64,000 nucleotides of DNA from Marsupella aquatica. Lineage: Eukaryota; Marchantiophyta. Of the stretch, positions 40,242 to 53,200 are shown piece after piece. Location of the stretch: positions 14,508,001-14,572,000 of the forward strand of contig OZ316893.1 in the NCBI GenBank assembly GCA_973895155.1, in the 5' to 3' direction. Below the pieces are notes generated by a model. It saw nothing but the letters and a program-made list of their open reading frames with translations, was not told where the DNA came from and did not search any database. Every line of letters begins with the position of its first letter. Position 1 is the first letter of the stretch. The translations under genes were made by a program, and so were the position numbers.

Positions 40242-42872
40242 TTAGCTGTCGTCGTTTGATTGTGATTCTTGTTGAGAATACTCACATTGGGCAGGCATGC
40301 GACTCGGATTGTGCCCAGATAATTGACTGTCAAGTGCTTCCGGATGTAAATGGGAGTATTCTCCCTCAGTATCGCTTTCACCGAGTCCAGATTGTACTTG
40401 ATAAGATTCGTCCACCTTAGCACCAACAAGCGGGAGTTGGGGCAGCATTTCGAAATATGCACCCAACTCAGCAGCCTCCAAACTGCAGTTCTGAATGGTT
40501 ACATCCGACGAAGATGGTGATAGGAGCAATAGTCGATTGGATATGATCCCTTCGCGGGATTGACCAACTGTCGGACGATCTTCATCCCCGGCTGGGACCA
40601 TTCTTTCTGATTCATCATCCAATTTTAAGTCTTCTAGCAGTAGATGTGAGGAAGAACTGTTGGTGCTGCAAGAAGGAACCAGAATTTGATTATCATTGGA
40701 CACATTCATAGTATTGGAAGGTGCTGCTGCATCAGAGATCAGAGGTTCATTGGACCCACTAAGAGCGACATCAGAGGGGTTCAGAATGCTGACAAAAGGT
40801 GCTATACCAGAGACTAAGAGTTCATTTAGAGTCTTGGAAGATGATGATGGATCAGAATCATCGGCCTGCTCAAGGATAACAACAGAGGAGTTAAGAATGT
40901 TGTACTGTGGTGCTGTACCAGAGACAATGGGTTCATGATGAATGTTGGAAAATGATAATGGAGCAGAGACCTGAGGCTCCCCGGAGTGACTAGGAGTGAC
41001 ATCAGAGGAGTGGAGAAAGTTGTTGTCTAGGGATTCATCTGACGGACTGTATATCACATCATAGGAAGTTAGAACAGATTCGGAGGTTGTTGAAGCAGGG
41101 ATTACTGGTTCACCAGAACGGGCCACCGAAGTCTTGCCCACAACAGCAGATGGAGCAGGTAATGCAGGATAAGGTACGGGTAATGCCCTGCTTAGGGCTG
41201 GCAAAATTGGAAGCGTTGTGGTGCCAATGATGCGCAATGCTGAGCACAGTTCAAATACGGCTACACCACATCGAGCCGCTTGGACTGGAGTGAGCAAAGA
41301 AAGAAGGTCTTTTAATGTGTGCAACCGAAGATCCTCCGCTTGAATTAGAACTCGCCTGAAGCGAGACATTCTTCGATTTGCTACTTGATGAAACCTCGAT
41401 GAGTCATTAGCAACGGGCGATGCTGCGTCTAGCAAGACAGCCTCCAACATATCCTGATCGCCTATTAACATCTGTAAAGAGAACTAGCAACATCAATACA
41501 AGTTGCCCATAGCTTCCAACCACTGCAATGAACACACAGTTGACAGCAGGAAGTCACGTCGACTCTTCGGCTGCTGCAGATCCATCCATCGACCATCATC
41601 ATGGAGCCACAACCCTTGTGCTCGTGTTGACAATTGCTAGTTGCTGGAGAATGTGATCGAGGAAATGGGAGGGGGGGAAGGGGAAGGGGGGAAGGGGAGC
41701 GCGGAAGGAAGGGAGGGAGGGAAGAAGTGGCTTTAAGTTCCCTTTCTCTGTGAGTTGGGAATTAGTAGAGGTCACTGAAATTGGTCTCGACAGGGGCAGG
41801 GAAGAAGGGAACACTGACGCTCAAAAAATGTGCGGACCAGTACTGACGGATTGAGGCGCATGCACAGATTACAAGGGAGACAACAGTACCTGCAGAAGTG
41901 TTAGCTTCTTAGTGATTCTCATCTCGGCATTCTGGATGTGCTTCTGCAGGTTGTGCATAACAGCGAGCTGCCTTGCAGACAGCAAGGACGAAGTGGAGGT
42001 CGCGCCAACGTGACCAGCACGCACAGCTTCAATGGCATTTTCGATATCGATGCCCATCAGAGAGTATATTAGCACCAAGGCTGATGTAGGTCTCCAGCCA
42101 CCGACCCACATTAGTCCAGACTCCAGTCGCGTCACATCAGCTCCTGAGTCATCAAGCGCTTCAATAAGGAACAATCCCGACGTTGCAAGTAGCATTGATG
42201 CCGTGACCAAGGATTGGTAACAAATGCATGAAGTTGTGAATCTAACCTCTCGACACAGTTCCAAAACTGAGACAAAACTATGTGTGCGGAGTTTGTCTGA
42301 CTCACGCCACACATAGGAAATTACTGAAATGGATTCAGGTTATACAATTCGTTCGAAACAGCATACAAACCAAAGGAGAAAAACTTTACATTGCAAGATG
42401 GAAGAAAAGCCTCACCGAGAGTCATAGTGCGCGCGTACGTGGAAGAGAGCACCTCATTATGAAGGTGGGTCAAGTAGAAGGAGAAGCAGCCATGCAAGGG
42501 TCCAAGCACGGCAATATCAGGAGTGCTAGAGAGCAATGCTTCCCGCATCAACACGACATGAGGTTGACAGTCCCCCCACCAAAACCGCCTCGGTGGTAAC
42601 CCACCTTCTCCGCCTCCTTCGGCCGCCTCCACCGCGTCCTTCTCCTTGCCTCTCGAATCCGAAGCAGCACCGGCAGCTGATGCATTCTCGTCCTGTCCCT
42701 GATCTGAACAAGATGCAACTGGCAGTAGTGGCACCGAATTCGACTTAGTACTGTCTTGAGAATCTGCTGTTACAATTTGGTGCCGTTGTTCCTGTGGCTC
42801 TTCCGGGTCTTCATATTCCTGCATCTTTTTCTTGTGTTTACCATCGAGCTCGGGCTTCGCTTCGAGATTCAT
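40242..42872 (-). CDS. DOG1-domain protein, three exons (paralogue 1)
   Basis: Exons 42872-42416, 42143-41890 and 41471-40242 (minus strand), with GT-AG introns of phase 1 and phase 0; about 646 residues. The first about 100 residues are acidic and low-complexity, with no bZIP, unlike TGA factors. The DOG1 (Delay of Germination 1) domain follows: RRFWWGDCQPHVVLMREALL, then LESGLMWVGGWRPTSALV, ARQLAVMHNLQKHI, and LTPVQAARCGVAVFELCSALR. In seed plants this family acts in dormancy and ABA signalling and can bind heme; the role here is unknown. The last 230 residues are Ser/Pro/acid-rich and contain degenerate repeats of about 35-40 residues around EPxVSGxAP...ILNSSDV, each coded in the long third exon. 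Probably nuclear or cytosolic; no signal peptide. Confidence 0.82.
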
Positions 42873-45051
42873 GTTGTCCGTTACTACAGTTACCTTCTTG
42901 CGAAAATACTACCAATGCTGCTTCTACTCTTCTTTCTTTTCAAGTTGGTTGGTTGGTCACAACACATACCAGTTTCTTCCCTACTCGGCTTTCTGAAGTG
43001 TCTTGTTCGATTTCTCTTCCTTTTACCTTCTTTGCTTTGAAACCTTACTCTCGCTACCACTCATAATCTCCGCGAGCGTGAGAGTTACTAAGGTTGTGTG
43101 TAGGGGGAATGAATGCCAACCAGCTGGTACCTCGCTCAAGATTTAGTGAGGTCAAGATTAAGCAAGATCGAAAACATCATGCCACCTCATCTTGAATCAT
43201 CCATCCATCCAACTAGCCAACTTTACCAACCAGCGTACCAGCTAATCAAATCTACGAAGTAAAAACCTACGAACGAAATAACAAGATTTCAGCTTCTTCA
43301 TAGACAGGTTTCGATGTCCAATGCAGTGGGCATCTAGGCAGCCAGCAAGCAAGCAGTACAGTGCGGTCTGCAGATCTCACTTGGTAGACTGAGAATTGGC
43401 AGGGTCTCACCATTCCGTAAAATGAAAAAGCCTATCTTAACATGCACTGAGTGGGGGAACTAGTCTGCCAGCCTGCTAGCTAGCGAGGATCCTCCCTCCT
43501 GCCGCAAACCGCCACCTACAATATTATTAAAGGAAACACCCGCATTCGTTAGCAACTAGAATCCCTCCTTTGCCGTGCAAAAACACTCAACAAAGGAAGA
43601 AAAATAATTGACACGGCTGGACAGCCCACACCCCTAGACACGTTCACGGTGCCAACCCCAACTCCTACCGTCTGTCTGAGCTAGGACTTTGCACTTGATC
43701 GCTAGCACAGACAGGCAAATGAACATCAATCAGCTTATTACTGTGTGGTGGATTGGACAGCAGATTACTACCATCATATCAGTTTCTCTTCCCAGACGTG
43801 CTACTCTTCACTAAGACCAACAGACACAACCTCCGCCTATGTTTGTACTTGACGCCTGCCTCCAGGACAGAGACTCGTCCGAAGCCCTGGAGAAAATTAT
43901 TGTGTCATGCTTTCGGACAACACATGTTGTGCGATCACCGAATGTTCTACACAAGCACTGTGAGTCTGGGAAGTTACCAACAACCCCCTCGTTCAATTCA
44001 GATGGTCCCACGGGGAGGGACACTACACTTTCTTACCGCTTTTATAGCTGGCAGTAGCCACAACAGGCTCTCTACAGAATTTTTCCGCCCTTCCGCCCCC
44101 GGGCTTCCGTCTATGGACACACTCGCTCGCTTGCTTGCTTGCCTTGCTGCTGCCCGCCGATTCAGTACCTTACCCAGGGCGGACGAACTCCTCCCGTCCT
44201 CCGGATCTAATCTTTACCCACCTCACCCTCCGGCTCCGTAGACGTCGACCTACAATTCTCAGTAACTCTCAGCCAGCCTCTGCGCTATTTTGGCAGACCT
44301 CTGACCAGACATCCAAGGTAAGTAACAGATCAAGAGAGCAACAGCGAATGCTCCGCCTTCGAATCCTCGATCACAGACAGCGAATGCTCCGCACTCGAAT
44401 CCTCGATCACAGAATGCGAGAGGAGAATAGAATGGAAGCAGTTTCAACCCGTTTCGTGGTATGTTTTGAATGAGAGAGACGGAGAGAAGACGATGGCTGA
44501 ACTCGCCGTCCACAATCCATTCACAGAATCACGTTCAATCTGACGGGCATTCAATTCACGCGGCGCCATGGTCCGCGAATCCGCGATGGGTTTTTTCTAG
44601 TTTCTGCACAACAAATGCGTATCTTTTCCTCGCATGTCGTGAGCTCCTTCTTTTCGAAGGAATGGACTTTGAAGACCATACTGAAAGCCTCCGAATCGAA
44701 ACATTATATCCCTTTGGACGGCTGACAACACGTGTCGCGATGTCTGAGATTGTCGAAACTGTGACCGTCGGTTGGTGCCGCCAAATCCGAGTTCGGATCG
44801 GACTGTGCCATGGACCGGGGCTTCGTTAATTGACACCCCGCTCAGGCATGGTGGGGCCTCCCAACACTCGACGAGTGGCTGTGACGGCGAACCAGAGATC
44901 GGCACGTGCTGTAGAAGATTTTCCTATGCGTGCGATAGCAGACAAAGCCCTTCCTGTCGGACCGGTCTCGACCTTTCCTCGCCATGGTAGAAATAACACG
45001 TAGGGTACCGAGTTTCCCGAATTCTATCGCACAGTTGTGAATTACAGTTTT
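42873..45051. other. Upstream region of DOG1-like paralogue 1 and spacer
   Basis: No gene is supported. The 200 bases before the ATG are probably the promoter and leader. A 34-base tandem duplication (CGAATGCTCCGC...TCGAATCCTCGATCACAGA) lies at about 44345-44412. Several open frames up to 160 codons show no protein-like composition. The 5' edge of a LINE copy starts at about 45052. Confidence 0.45.
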
Positions 45052-47040
45052 AGGGTGACCCTTTGGGTGGGCCTCTTTTTGCCATTGTCCATTTTACAGT
45101 TTTACGGGAAGCTGCCATGGCCCACCCCCAATGTATCTTCCCTTCCCTTTCAGATGACACCCACATCATTGGTCCTCCTGCCGCGGTTACTTTTGCCCTC
45201 GCCACTCTTTCCACCCATTTGATGGGCCTCGGTTTACGAGTTCAGCCTGTGAAGAGTCGTGCATGGAGTCCAGCTGGGTTACCCTCTGATCTTGTGCTTC
45301 CCCCAGGGTTCTTACGTCCCGCCGATGGTCTTCGGGTCCTTGGCTCCCCAGTCGGTACCGCCTCCTTTTGCTCATCTTTCATCGCTGACTCTATATAGGC
45401 TGCCTTAGCCCATACTCCTATGCTCCCTAAGTTAGCAGATTCTCAGGCAGCATTTGGGATGTTGTTGAGGTGCATCCACCTTCGTGCGTCTTATCTGGCT
45501 AGGACGCATCCCCCTACCGAGGATCTTTGTCTCCACCTTCGAGCATTTGATGTCTCCATTCGTCAGACCCTGGCCTCTCTTTTAGGTCTGGGTACGTTGC
45601 TCTCATCTCCGTGGCTTCATCGACAACTCAGTCTTCCTATCTCGCAGGGTGGTTTTGGGCTTACTTCCATTGAGAGCCTTGCACCTTTGGCCTTTTTGGG
45701 TGCATGGGCGGCCGCCTTCTCGTTGTTGGCCGATCGTTTTCTTATTGAGGATCGTCCTTTTTTACTTTCATCTCTCATGGAGGTAGAGGAGGGTTCCCTC
45801 CCGTTTCAGGTTCATTTGCGCGCAGCGCGGTCCTCATTACCAGATCCCGTTCGCGCCTCGTTACCTTCTTTCCAGGAGTTTTTATCCTTGGATCCCGTTC
45901 GTCTTCAGGCAAACCTCGCTGGGCGTATGCACACTTTCACCCTTTCCAGCATCCTCTCCGAGGCACCTGACACGGACCGAGCTCGGATTCTTTCTTCTGG
46001 AGGGAAGGGCGCAGGTGGATGGCTTCAGGCCAATCCAGTCATTCCTCATTTGCGGATGTCTTCAACGGAGTTCTCCACAGCCATGCGTCTTCGTCTGGGG
46101 CTGCCCCACCCACTTCTTGCAGGTTTACCTCCTTCTTGCACTTGTGGGAAGCCTTGTGATGCCACAGGTGTCCATCTTCTTCGGTGCAGTTTGGGAGGTG
46201 AAACCATTATTGTTCACGACGCTGTGCGAGATGCGACTGCTCAAGTTCTCTCTGGCTCTTTGGTATGCGTGCAGCGGGAGGTGGTACTCGAGTTACCTGG
46301 TCCTCCATCACAGCGGTTACGGGTGGATCTTACCATGGTCCGTGAGGGTCAACGTACTTTGGCAGATGTTGTGGTGGCAAACCCATTGCGCCAAGACATC
46401 ATTGGGACAGCGGCAACTACGGCAGGGGCAGCAGCGTCACGTGCGGCAACAACGAAGGAGGCCAAATATGCTGCACGAGCTTCATCCGACAGCTTCCTCC
46501 CCCTTGCTGTGGAGCTATTTGGGCGTCTTCATCCTCAGTTTGATGGGCTTCTTCGGCAAGCTGCCCGGGATGTTCATGGCCGAATGGGTCCCACCGGACC
46601 CCCGCTTTCTATTTTGACCACGCACTTTCGCCAACGCATTTCAGTCACCTTACAGCGTGCTCAAGCTCGGGCCATCTATTGTCGATCTCTTACAGTGGGT
46701 GCTAGTGTGCCTCCGCAGCGGCTAGCTCCCCTTGAGGATGTTCCAATCCCACTTGCCGATCTAGTTTTGACTCTTGATGTGGACCATTAGCTTTTTGCCA
46801 CAATCGGTAGGAATGATGAGGACCTCGGTCCGCTTGGGTTAGTTTTAGTCTCTCTCTCTTTCTTGGTTTTTAGGGGTTCCCTATTGTTCATTTCTTACTT
46901 TTAGTTCCTCTTTCTTGGTGTTTAGTGGTTCCCTTTTGCTCATTTCTTTTTCGATTGGTTTTGTCCACTTGGGCCCTCTTTTGTTTGTTCATTTGTACTC
47001 TGTTTGGTCCCTTTGTATATAAAAAGTGTGTATATTTCTC
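45052..47040 (+). mobile_element. 5'-truncated LINE with restriction-like endonuclease (copy 1)
   Basis: From AGGGTGACCC at 45052 the sequence follows the copy at 55038-57015 closely, to a shared end at GTGTATATT(T)CTC. There is no poly-A tail. The 5' truncation falls within the reverse transcriptase region, as expected from incomplete target-primed reverse transcription. One frame (45063-46790) is open apart from a single TAG at 45396-45398, which in the other copy reads CAG. The remaining part holds the end of the RT (LSDDTHIIG), thumb, the CCHC-like zinc motif and the endonuclease. Confidence 0.88.
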
Positions 47041-47283
47041 TTTAGGGTGGGTTTACAAGAAGTTGGGACATTCATGATTTTTTACACCAAAGCAAACTAG
47101 AAAGGCCACTTATTTGATTTGATTAGGGACTCCACTAGAGGTCCTTTCCAAAATTCTTGGCACCACAGCGTGCCACATCAACAACAACCATAACAAACAA
47201 GACTCGTGGGTTCTGTGAATCAAACTTATAATTTTCATTCGTGTTTGTCTCAATTTGGGTGTAAATTTTGGGACACCGTGCCA

Positions 47284-47960
47284 TAAAAAGAAAAGTAAAA
47301 ACATTGAAAATGCAAAGAGCAAGACGGTTAAAATTGTCACTATGTAACCGTTTCAGTTACATTTCCAATTTTAAAACTTAAATTCAAAGATTTATAAAAA
47401 GTATTTTTTATATGATAAATAATGACTAATAACTAACTTGATAACTTCCTTGTTAAACCGCAACTCCCGGTATGTAAGGACCTCTCGTATTGTATGGCCA
47501 TTAATGTTGGGAAGAGCACATAGAAACCTAGGATCGGGGAGGAGGAATGGCTGGAATCTTGAAAGTTCATCAAATTTTATACTCAAAACTATTTACTCAT
47601 TCTCAAAACAAAAAATACCCAGTCGTAGATCTCATTGAGATCTTTCTTTTGCACCCTAGATCGCCTTCTAACATGGATGAATGAGATTTCTAGAGGCATT
47701 ACAAAATGGATGGCAAAGATCATAAAATCAACAAAATCGACGGCTAGGAAGGCTTGGATTTGTTTAATTTTTCATTTGAAAAATATTAACCCATTTTCAA
47801 AATGGACAGAACCCATCCATAGATCTATTTGAGATCTTTCTTTTGAGCCATAGATTGGCCATTATGATGGACGGACGAGATTTCCAGAGATAAGAAATGG
47901 AGACGGCTCAGATCAACTCTTCCCCCTGATTTTATTAGCCAAGGGGTCCACGAACTAATT
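47284..47960. repeat. 0.68-kb direct repeat, copy A
   Basis: Begins AAAAAGAAAAGTAAAAAC and ends GTCCACGAACTAATTT; the partner is 49517-50194 in the same orientation with few differences. It includes two internal echoes of TAGATCT...TTGAGATCTTTCTTTTG. No TG...CA ends, primer site or polypurine tract supports an LTR reading. Confidence 0.85.

Positions 47961-47962
<2 letters not shown>

Positions 47963-47996
<34 letters not shown>
47963..47996. repeat. (TA)n microsatellite
   Basis: About 17 TA units immediately after direct repeat copy A; absent after copy B. Confidence 0.9.
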
Positions 47997-47999
<3 letters not shown>

Positions 48000-48035
48000 T
48001 AGAGGCAACAAGCCCCATAAACTACACGGGAAGAC

Positions 48036-48795
48036 ACTACTGTCTTCCCCCGAACACAACGCCCAGGCGCTATATTCAAATATAGCGCCCTAGGCGTTGT
48101 GTTCAAATTTTGTCACAAGGATTTGGATTTTTTTCACTTGTCACACTGTGTTCCAAAAATGGCATTGTATTTGAGATTTGGCGTTGTGTATAAGGCTAGG
48201 AGATCAATTTATGGTGTAAGCACAAATAAAAGTCTATACAGAACTTATGTCTTAAAGAAAATGTTTGGGAATGTGTAGGTAATTCAAACACTGAAATTAC
48301 ACAAGGGAAGAGAGCCAAAAGAGCCAAGAGGATCTCCATTCTATTACCAAAAAGAAAATCTGTCACAAATTTGATGAGATAAGTCATAATAGGAGTTTAG
48401 AGTTTCATTATTGAAAGTTGTCAAGTGCCCTTTCAGTCGAGTAAGTGTGTCTGAGCTTTTGCTCCAGAAATTGTTGCGACTATTGCTACACACGATGCAA
48501 AAACTATGGACAGTTTTTTTTGTTCAGTTTTGCTTCAACATCGAATGTAGCGGGAAACACAAAATAGGATCTCTCTCAAACACAGGGTGCAATTTCAAAC
48601 ACAACACCAACTTCAAATCTCTCAAACATGGGGTGCAATGTTGAACACAACGCCAACTATTCGAACACAGCGCCAACTTTGAACACAACGCCCGGATGTT
48701 GTGTTTGAACAAAAACAACTTTTTCCTTTTAGGACCCTAAAAATCTCATAGTCGAACACAGCGCCTGGGCATTGTGTTCGGGGGAAGACGGTAGC
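48036..48795. mobile_element. Foldback-like element with inverted termini
   Basis: A 36-base left arm (48036-48071, ACTACTGTCTTCCCCCGAAC...) pairs with 48760-48795 at about 33 of 36 positions. Many further copies of GAACACAACGCC / GGCGTTGTGTTC, in both orientations, fill the inside, including a strong hairpin at 48052-48104 and a cluster at about 48630-48780. No coding capacity. It resembles a foldback or MITE-type element. No clear target duplication was found. Confidence 0.6.
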
Positions 48796-49516
48796 GAGAC
48801 AATCCACTTGTCTGATGGGAGGAGACAGGAGAAAACAAAACAAAAATAAAGAGGCCATAAGAAGGCGCACACCCTAGAGAAAGGAAGGGGCACACCCTGG
48901 AGAAGGTGCCACTTCTTGTTCCCAAGATAGAATTATACACCATAATGTTTTTGGAATGAAGGTTCAATCACTTGAATGAAGGAGCCAAAGTTTACAAATA
49001 TTTAAGGTGGTCTACAATCTGAGAGAAAACTAATACTTCAGCATTGCCTTGGGCTCACTCCTTGCCATATGGGGTAGGCGGAGACCATATCTTAATGGCT
49101 CCATAGTTTTTAGAGCCAACTACGGCCCTTTCCACTCATGGAAGGGTCCATATGTAGTCTCAAGAAAGTACAAAGCTAGAAGACAATGGGCCTAGCCTCC
49201 ACCGCTTGTAAGGACACCCTTATGTTAAGTTGGAAGCCGAATTGCTTTCAAACCTGTGCAATTGTAGAATTTCAATGAATAAGTATAGCCAACAAATGAA
49301 ACCTCAGAAGAACTTGATTTTGTCACGGAACCTATCTTAGTTTCATAATATTGTAGTTGCTCCATGTAAGACAACCTATGATCGCGATGGGATTACAACC
49401 TGTAGCCTCCAAAGCAGTCATAGATCATCCATAGACCCTGGAAGTGTATTTTTTTCTCTATTTCCGCTCTATTCCCATTCAAGGTGAACTTATGCCCTCT
49501 GAGAACCCCCAAGCAG

Positions 49517-50194
49517 TAAAAAGAAAAGTAAAAAACATTGGAAATGCAAAGAGCAAGACTGTTAAAACTGTCACTATGTAACCGTTTCAGTTACATTTCC
49601 AATTTTAAAACTTAAATTCAAAGATTTATAAAAAGTATTTTTTATATAATAAATAATGACTAATAACTAACTTGATAATTTCCTTGTTAAACCGCAACTC
49701 CTGGTATGTAAGGACCTCTCGTATTGTACGGCCATTAATGCTGGGAAGAGCACATAGAAACCCAGGATCAGGGAGGAGGAATGGCTGAAATCTTGAAAGT
49801 TCATCAAATTTTATACTCAAAACTATTTACTCATTCTCAAAACAAAAAATACCCCGTCGTAGATCTCATTGAGATCTTTCTTTTGCACCCTAGATCGCCT
49901 TCTAACATGGATGAATAAGATTTCTACAGGCATTACAAAATGGACGGCAAAGATCGTAAAATTAACAAAATTGACGGCTAGGAAGGCTTGGATTTGTTTA
50001 ATTTTTCATTTGAAAAATATTAACCCATTTTCAAAATGGACAGAACCCATCCATAGATCTATTTGAGATCTTTCTTTTGAGCCATAGATTGGTCATATGA
50101 TGGACGGACGAGATTTCCAGAGATAAGAAATGGAGACGGCTCAGATCGACTCTTCCCCCTGATTTTATTAGCCAAGGGGTCCACGAACTAATTT
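49517..50194. repeat. 0.68-kb direct repeat, copy B
   Basis: Partner of 47284-47960, with about 2-4% differences by eye (for example GATCGGGG/GATCAGGG and one T gained or lost). The 1.55 kb between the copies contains the foldback element and unrelated sequence. A segmental duplication or a deleted element are both possible. Confidence 0.85.
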
Positions 50195-50200
50195 AGTTAT

Positions 50201-53200
50201 CCAGGTTCCCTTGTGAAAGGACATTATGGACAATAATAACACCTCAAAACTCCCTTGAAACCGTCTCTTTTTTTTGGGGGGGGGGGGGGGCGGTCATCCC
50301 CCACAATGCCATGTCACTAGCCCTAACAGGATATGCTAACATGCAGGCAGCAGTGAGTATCACAAATCACCCAATTGGATCACGCCACGTCGCCTCAAAT
50401 GACTGTATCCTGATTTTTGCAGCCAATTCAACCTTGGGTTAGGCAAATTAGGCACGTCGTTACCTCGAATTTGTTTTATTCCAAAACGACAATATGGCAG
50501 AGTGGTCATAAGGTCATTGCATCCCTGTAGCATTTTACATTGTGTTCTATTTTTATTTAGTAAAGGTCGATCCAGACAGGTCTTCTTCATATTGGACCCA
50601 ACTCGACCATGCCACTTGCCCAGATACGCAAGGACAACCACGTGCTAACTGAACCGCGCACCACAGTTGAGAAGTCCCCGAGTGTCCCTCGAAGAGTCGT
50701 TCGCGAGGGGTAGGACACTCGGGGACTTCTCAACTGTGGATCTTCGCTTTTCAGGATCTTCGCGCGCTTTCTAAGTCGTGGCGATCTCTCATTCCCCGAG
50801 AAGGCTTCACAAACTGACATGTGTGGTGTCAGTATGCGACTTCAAACTCGACAAGCATCACTCCACGTGCCATGTAATGGACGCCCGGGGTTGATGTGTC
50901 AAATCTAGTGTCGTCATGTAATGTCCATAGCCCATGTTTATCGTTCCGCGTGACGATCCCCGTCCATGTTGTTCATTGGCAGTGTAAAATTGTCGTGTCA
51001 CGACATTAGCGCGACACATTTGATTGAAATGGCCGAAAACATTAGGAAACCCTGATAGACCTCCATGTCGGACATAGTGCTCTTATGAATCACATTTTGC
51101 ACGTCCATGGAAGTTTTGTACTTATCATTATGAGTCTTAAAATAATATTTCTAACTCTTACAATCCATTTGCACCCAATTCCTTTCACGAAGTTGTAAAG
51201 TGGTAACTCTCCGTATCAGATAGAGTCTTGATCCATCCGGGCTGGAACTTCTTCATATTTAGTGGTTACACTATGGAATATTGTGACAAAAAGGGAAAAC
51301 CACTCTCTTCCATCTTATGGATGCAATGCAAACTCCTCCCATGTTGCTCTCTTGGTTATCCATTTTAGTATCATCTCGTTTGTCCATTTGGCTATATCTG
51401 GCTCAAAAGAAAGATGTAGACAAGATCTGTGGTTGTGTTTCCTGTGTTCCGACATTTTGCCCCATACCTGTCCCTTAGACATGTATTTACAGTGTAATCG
51501 AATATATCTTATACCCGTAGTTGTCGTACGTAAAACACGTCTTTTATACAGTAGTAGCCATGGGTGAGTCACTGACCTGCTACTTGCCTTTGTGTTTCAG
51601 GCATATTTGAAATTGTACCAGTGTCTTATTTATTACAACGTTACTTGTCACCCGCTCCATTTGCATAAAACTCTAATCTGCATGTACCTACGAAATTCAT
51701 TCCCACAGTTCACGATGACCTGGAGCGCAGTTGCCGGAATGTCCTGTGTTGCCACTTGCCAGCGAAACGAAGAGCATCCTAAACCCTAAACTAGTCCAGT
51801 CTGCTTGACACTGGAATCTGGAATGGGGAGTTCGTTGAATTAATTAATTAATAGCATATTAGCATCGACTGAGTCTGAACGAAAATGCCTGACGGCAAGT
51901 ATGAGACACATGTGTCTTTCTCGAAATGCCCTCGATTCTCGGGTCAGGGACCAATCGACAGTCCGCAAGTGATGGTCAGTCTGTACGTTGATTGCCCCAA
52001 ACAAGAGTTTCGAAAGCTATCGGGTCGACGATAAGACGTGGGCGTCGCTACGCGTCCTCCTCTGAAGTGCTCTGCGCTTTGCCACTGCCATCGCCATCGC
52101 CTGATCGCCGCCAAAATACGGGAGAGCGTAGGCGCGTAGCTGCGTAGCGGGTGCCCAGTTGCCGGATCTTCAGTTTGGCGATAGCAGGGAAATCTTTGAC
52201 GATTATTTAAATTCGCCAGCGTGGCGAATGGTACCTTGTGAATTAATTTTATAGGTGTCGGTTTCGTATATAAATTCTTTGCGGTCAGATCTCCCTAGAA
52301 TTAAGGAGAATGAGTGTCAATGAACGTTGTCGTGTGTGGGAAAACTGGCGAATGAGTTTGGAAACGAATAATTTACATAGAAAGTGCCTTAAAAAAGTAC
52401 AATGAGGAGCAAACAAAAGCAGGGGCCAAACAAAGTACAAAGAGAAGCAAACAAAAAAGCTTAACGAGGACAAACCAAAAAGAAACAAGTGCCTGGTTGA
52501 GTCAATGGTGCAACCCAGCAACCCCGGGTAGGGGGGTTGACATGGGAAGCGTTACATGGTATATTCTTACTTTTTCTAGTTTGTATATAGTATGGTCTAT
52601 TCCAAAAATTAGGGAGCTATAATAACCCCATAAGGAGAGCTTTACCCCAGATTTAGAGGGGCTACTATTGCCCATAATGTTGCCCTAGTAACAAAGAATT
52701 GGCCGAAGAAAAAGACCCCTTGTTTGTTATTTTTTTTATTATGTTGAGGCGCTCCACTTTACAGGTGCATCACTGACTGGTGTGAAGGGTGTGGCCTAGG
52801 TGTGATGAAGCTAAGGTCAGTGCAAACTAAATGACTCCTCCTCTTCCCACCAACAAAAAGCTGGTGTCGAAGTTAAAGAAATCACCATCCCTTTTCCTTT
52901 TACCTTTCGCAATGTTTTCTAGTACAACAAAAGGCCTCAAATAATGCCAAATGACTATCCAATCGAAGGAAGCACTTTACGCTCCCATACAGAGTACGTA
53001 CTTTTGTTCCCCAAAAGATTCTTTTCAATCTGTCATGTGGCAATTCTTACTTTTTGTACCTTCACGACAGGACCTCCCTTTGTGCTCAGTGCTCACCCCT
53101 GCAACTTACAATCATAGGGTTGCCACTTGCGAGATTGAACCTTTATGGTATAAATGCTATGTGATAGGAAAAGGCTGCAAATCTTGGCTTTTCGGCTCTT

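Noticed and set aside
40242-42872. TGA-type bZIP transcription factor
   Set aside because: The DOG1 domain is present, but no basic region or leucine zipper precedes it in either paralogue.
43753-44241. Plus-strand open frame of 162 codons near a GC-rich region
   Set aside because: It contains no recognisable domain, and its composition does not look like coding sequence; neighbouring frames are also open.
47284-50194. A small LTR retrotransposon flanked by two 0.68-kb LTRs
   Set aside because: The copies do not begin TG or end CA, and no primer site or polypurine tract lies at the inner borders.
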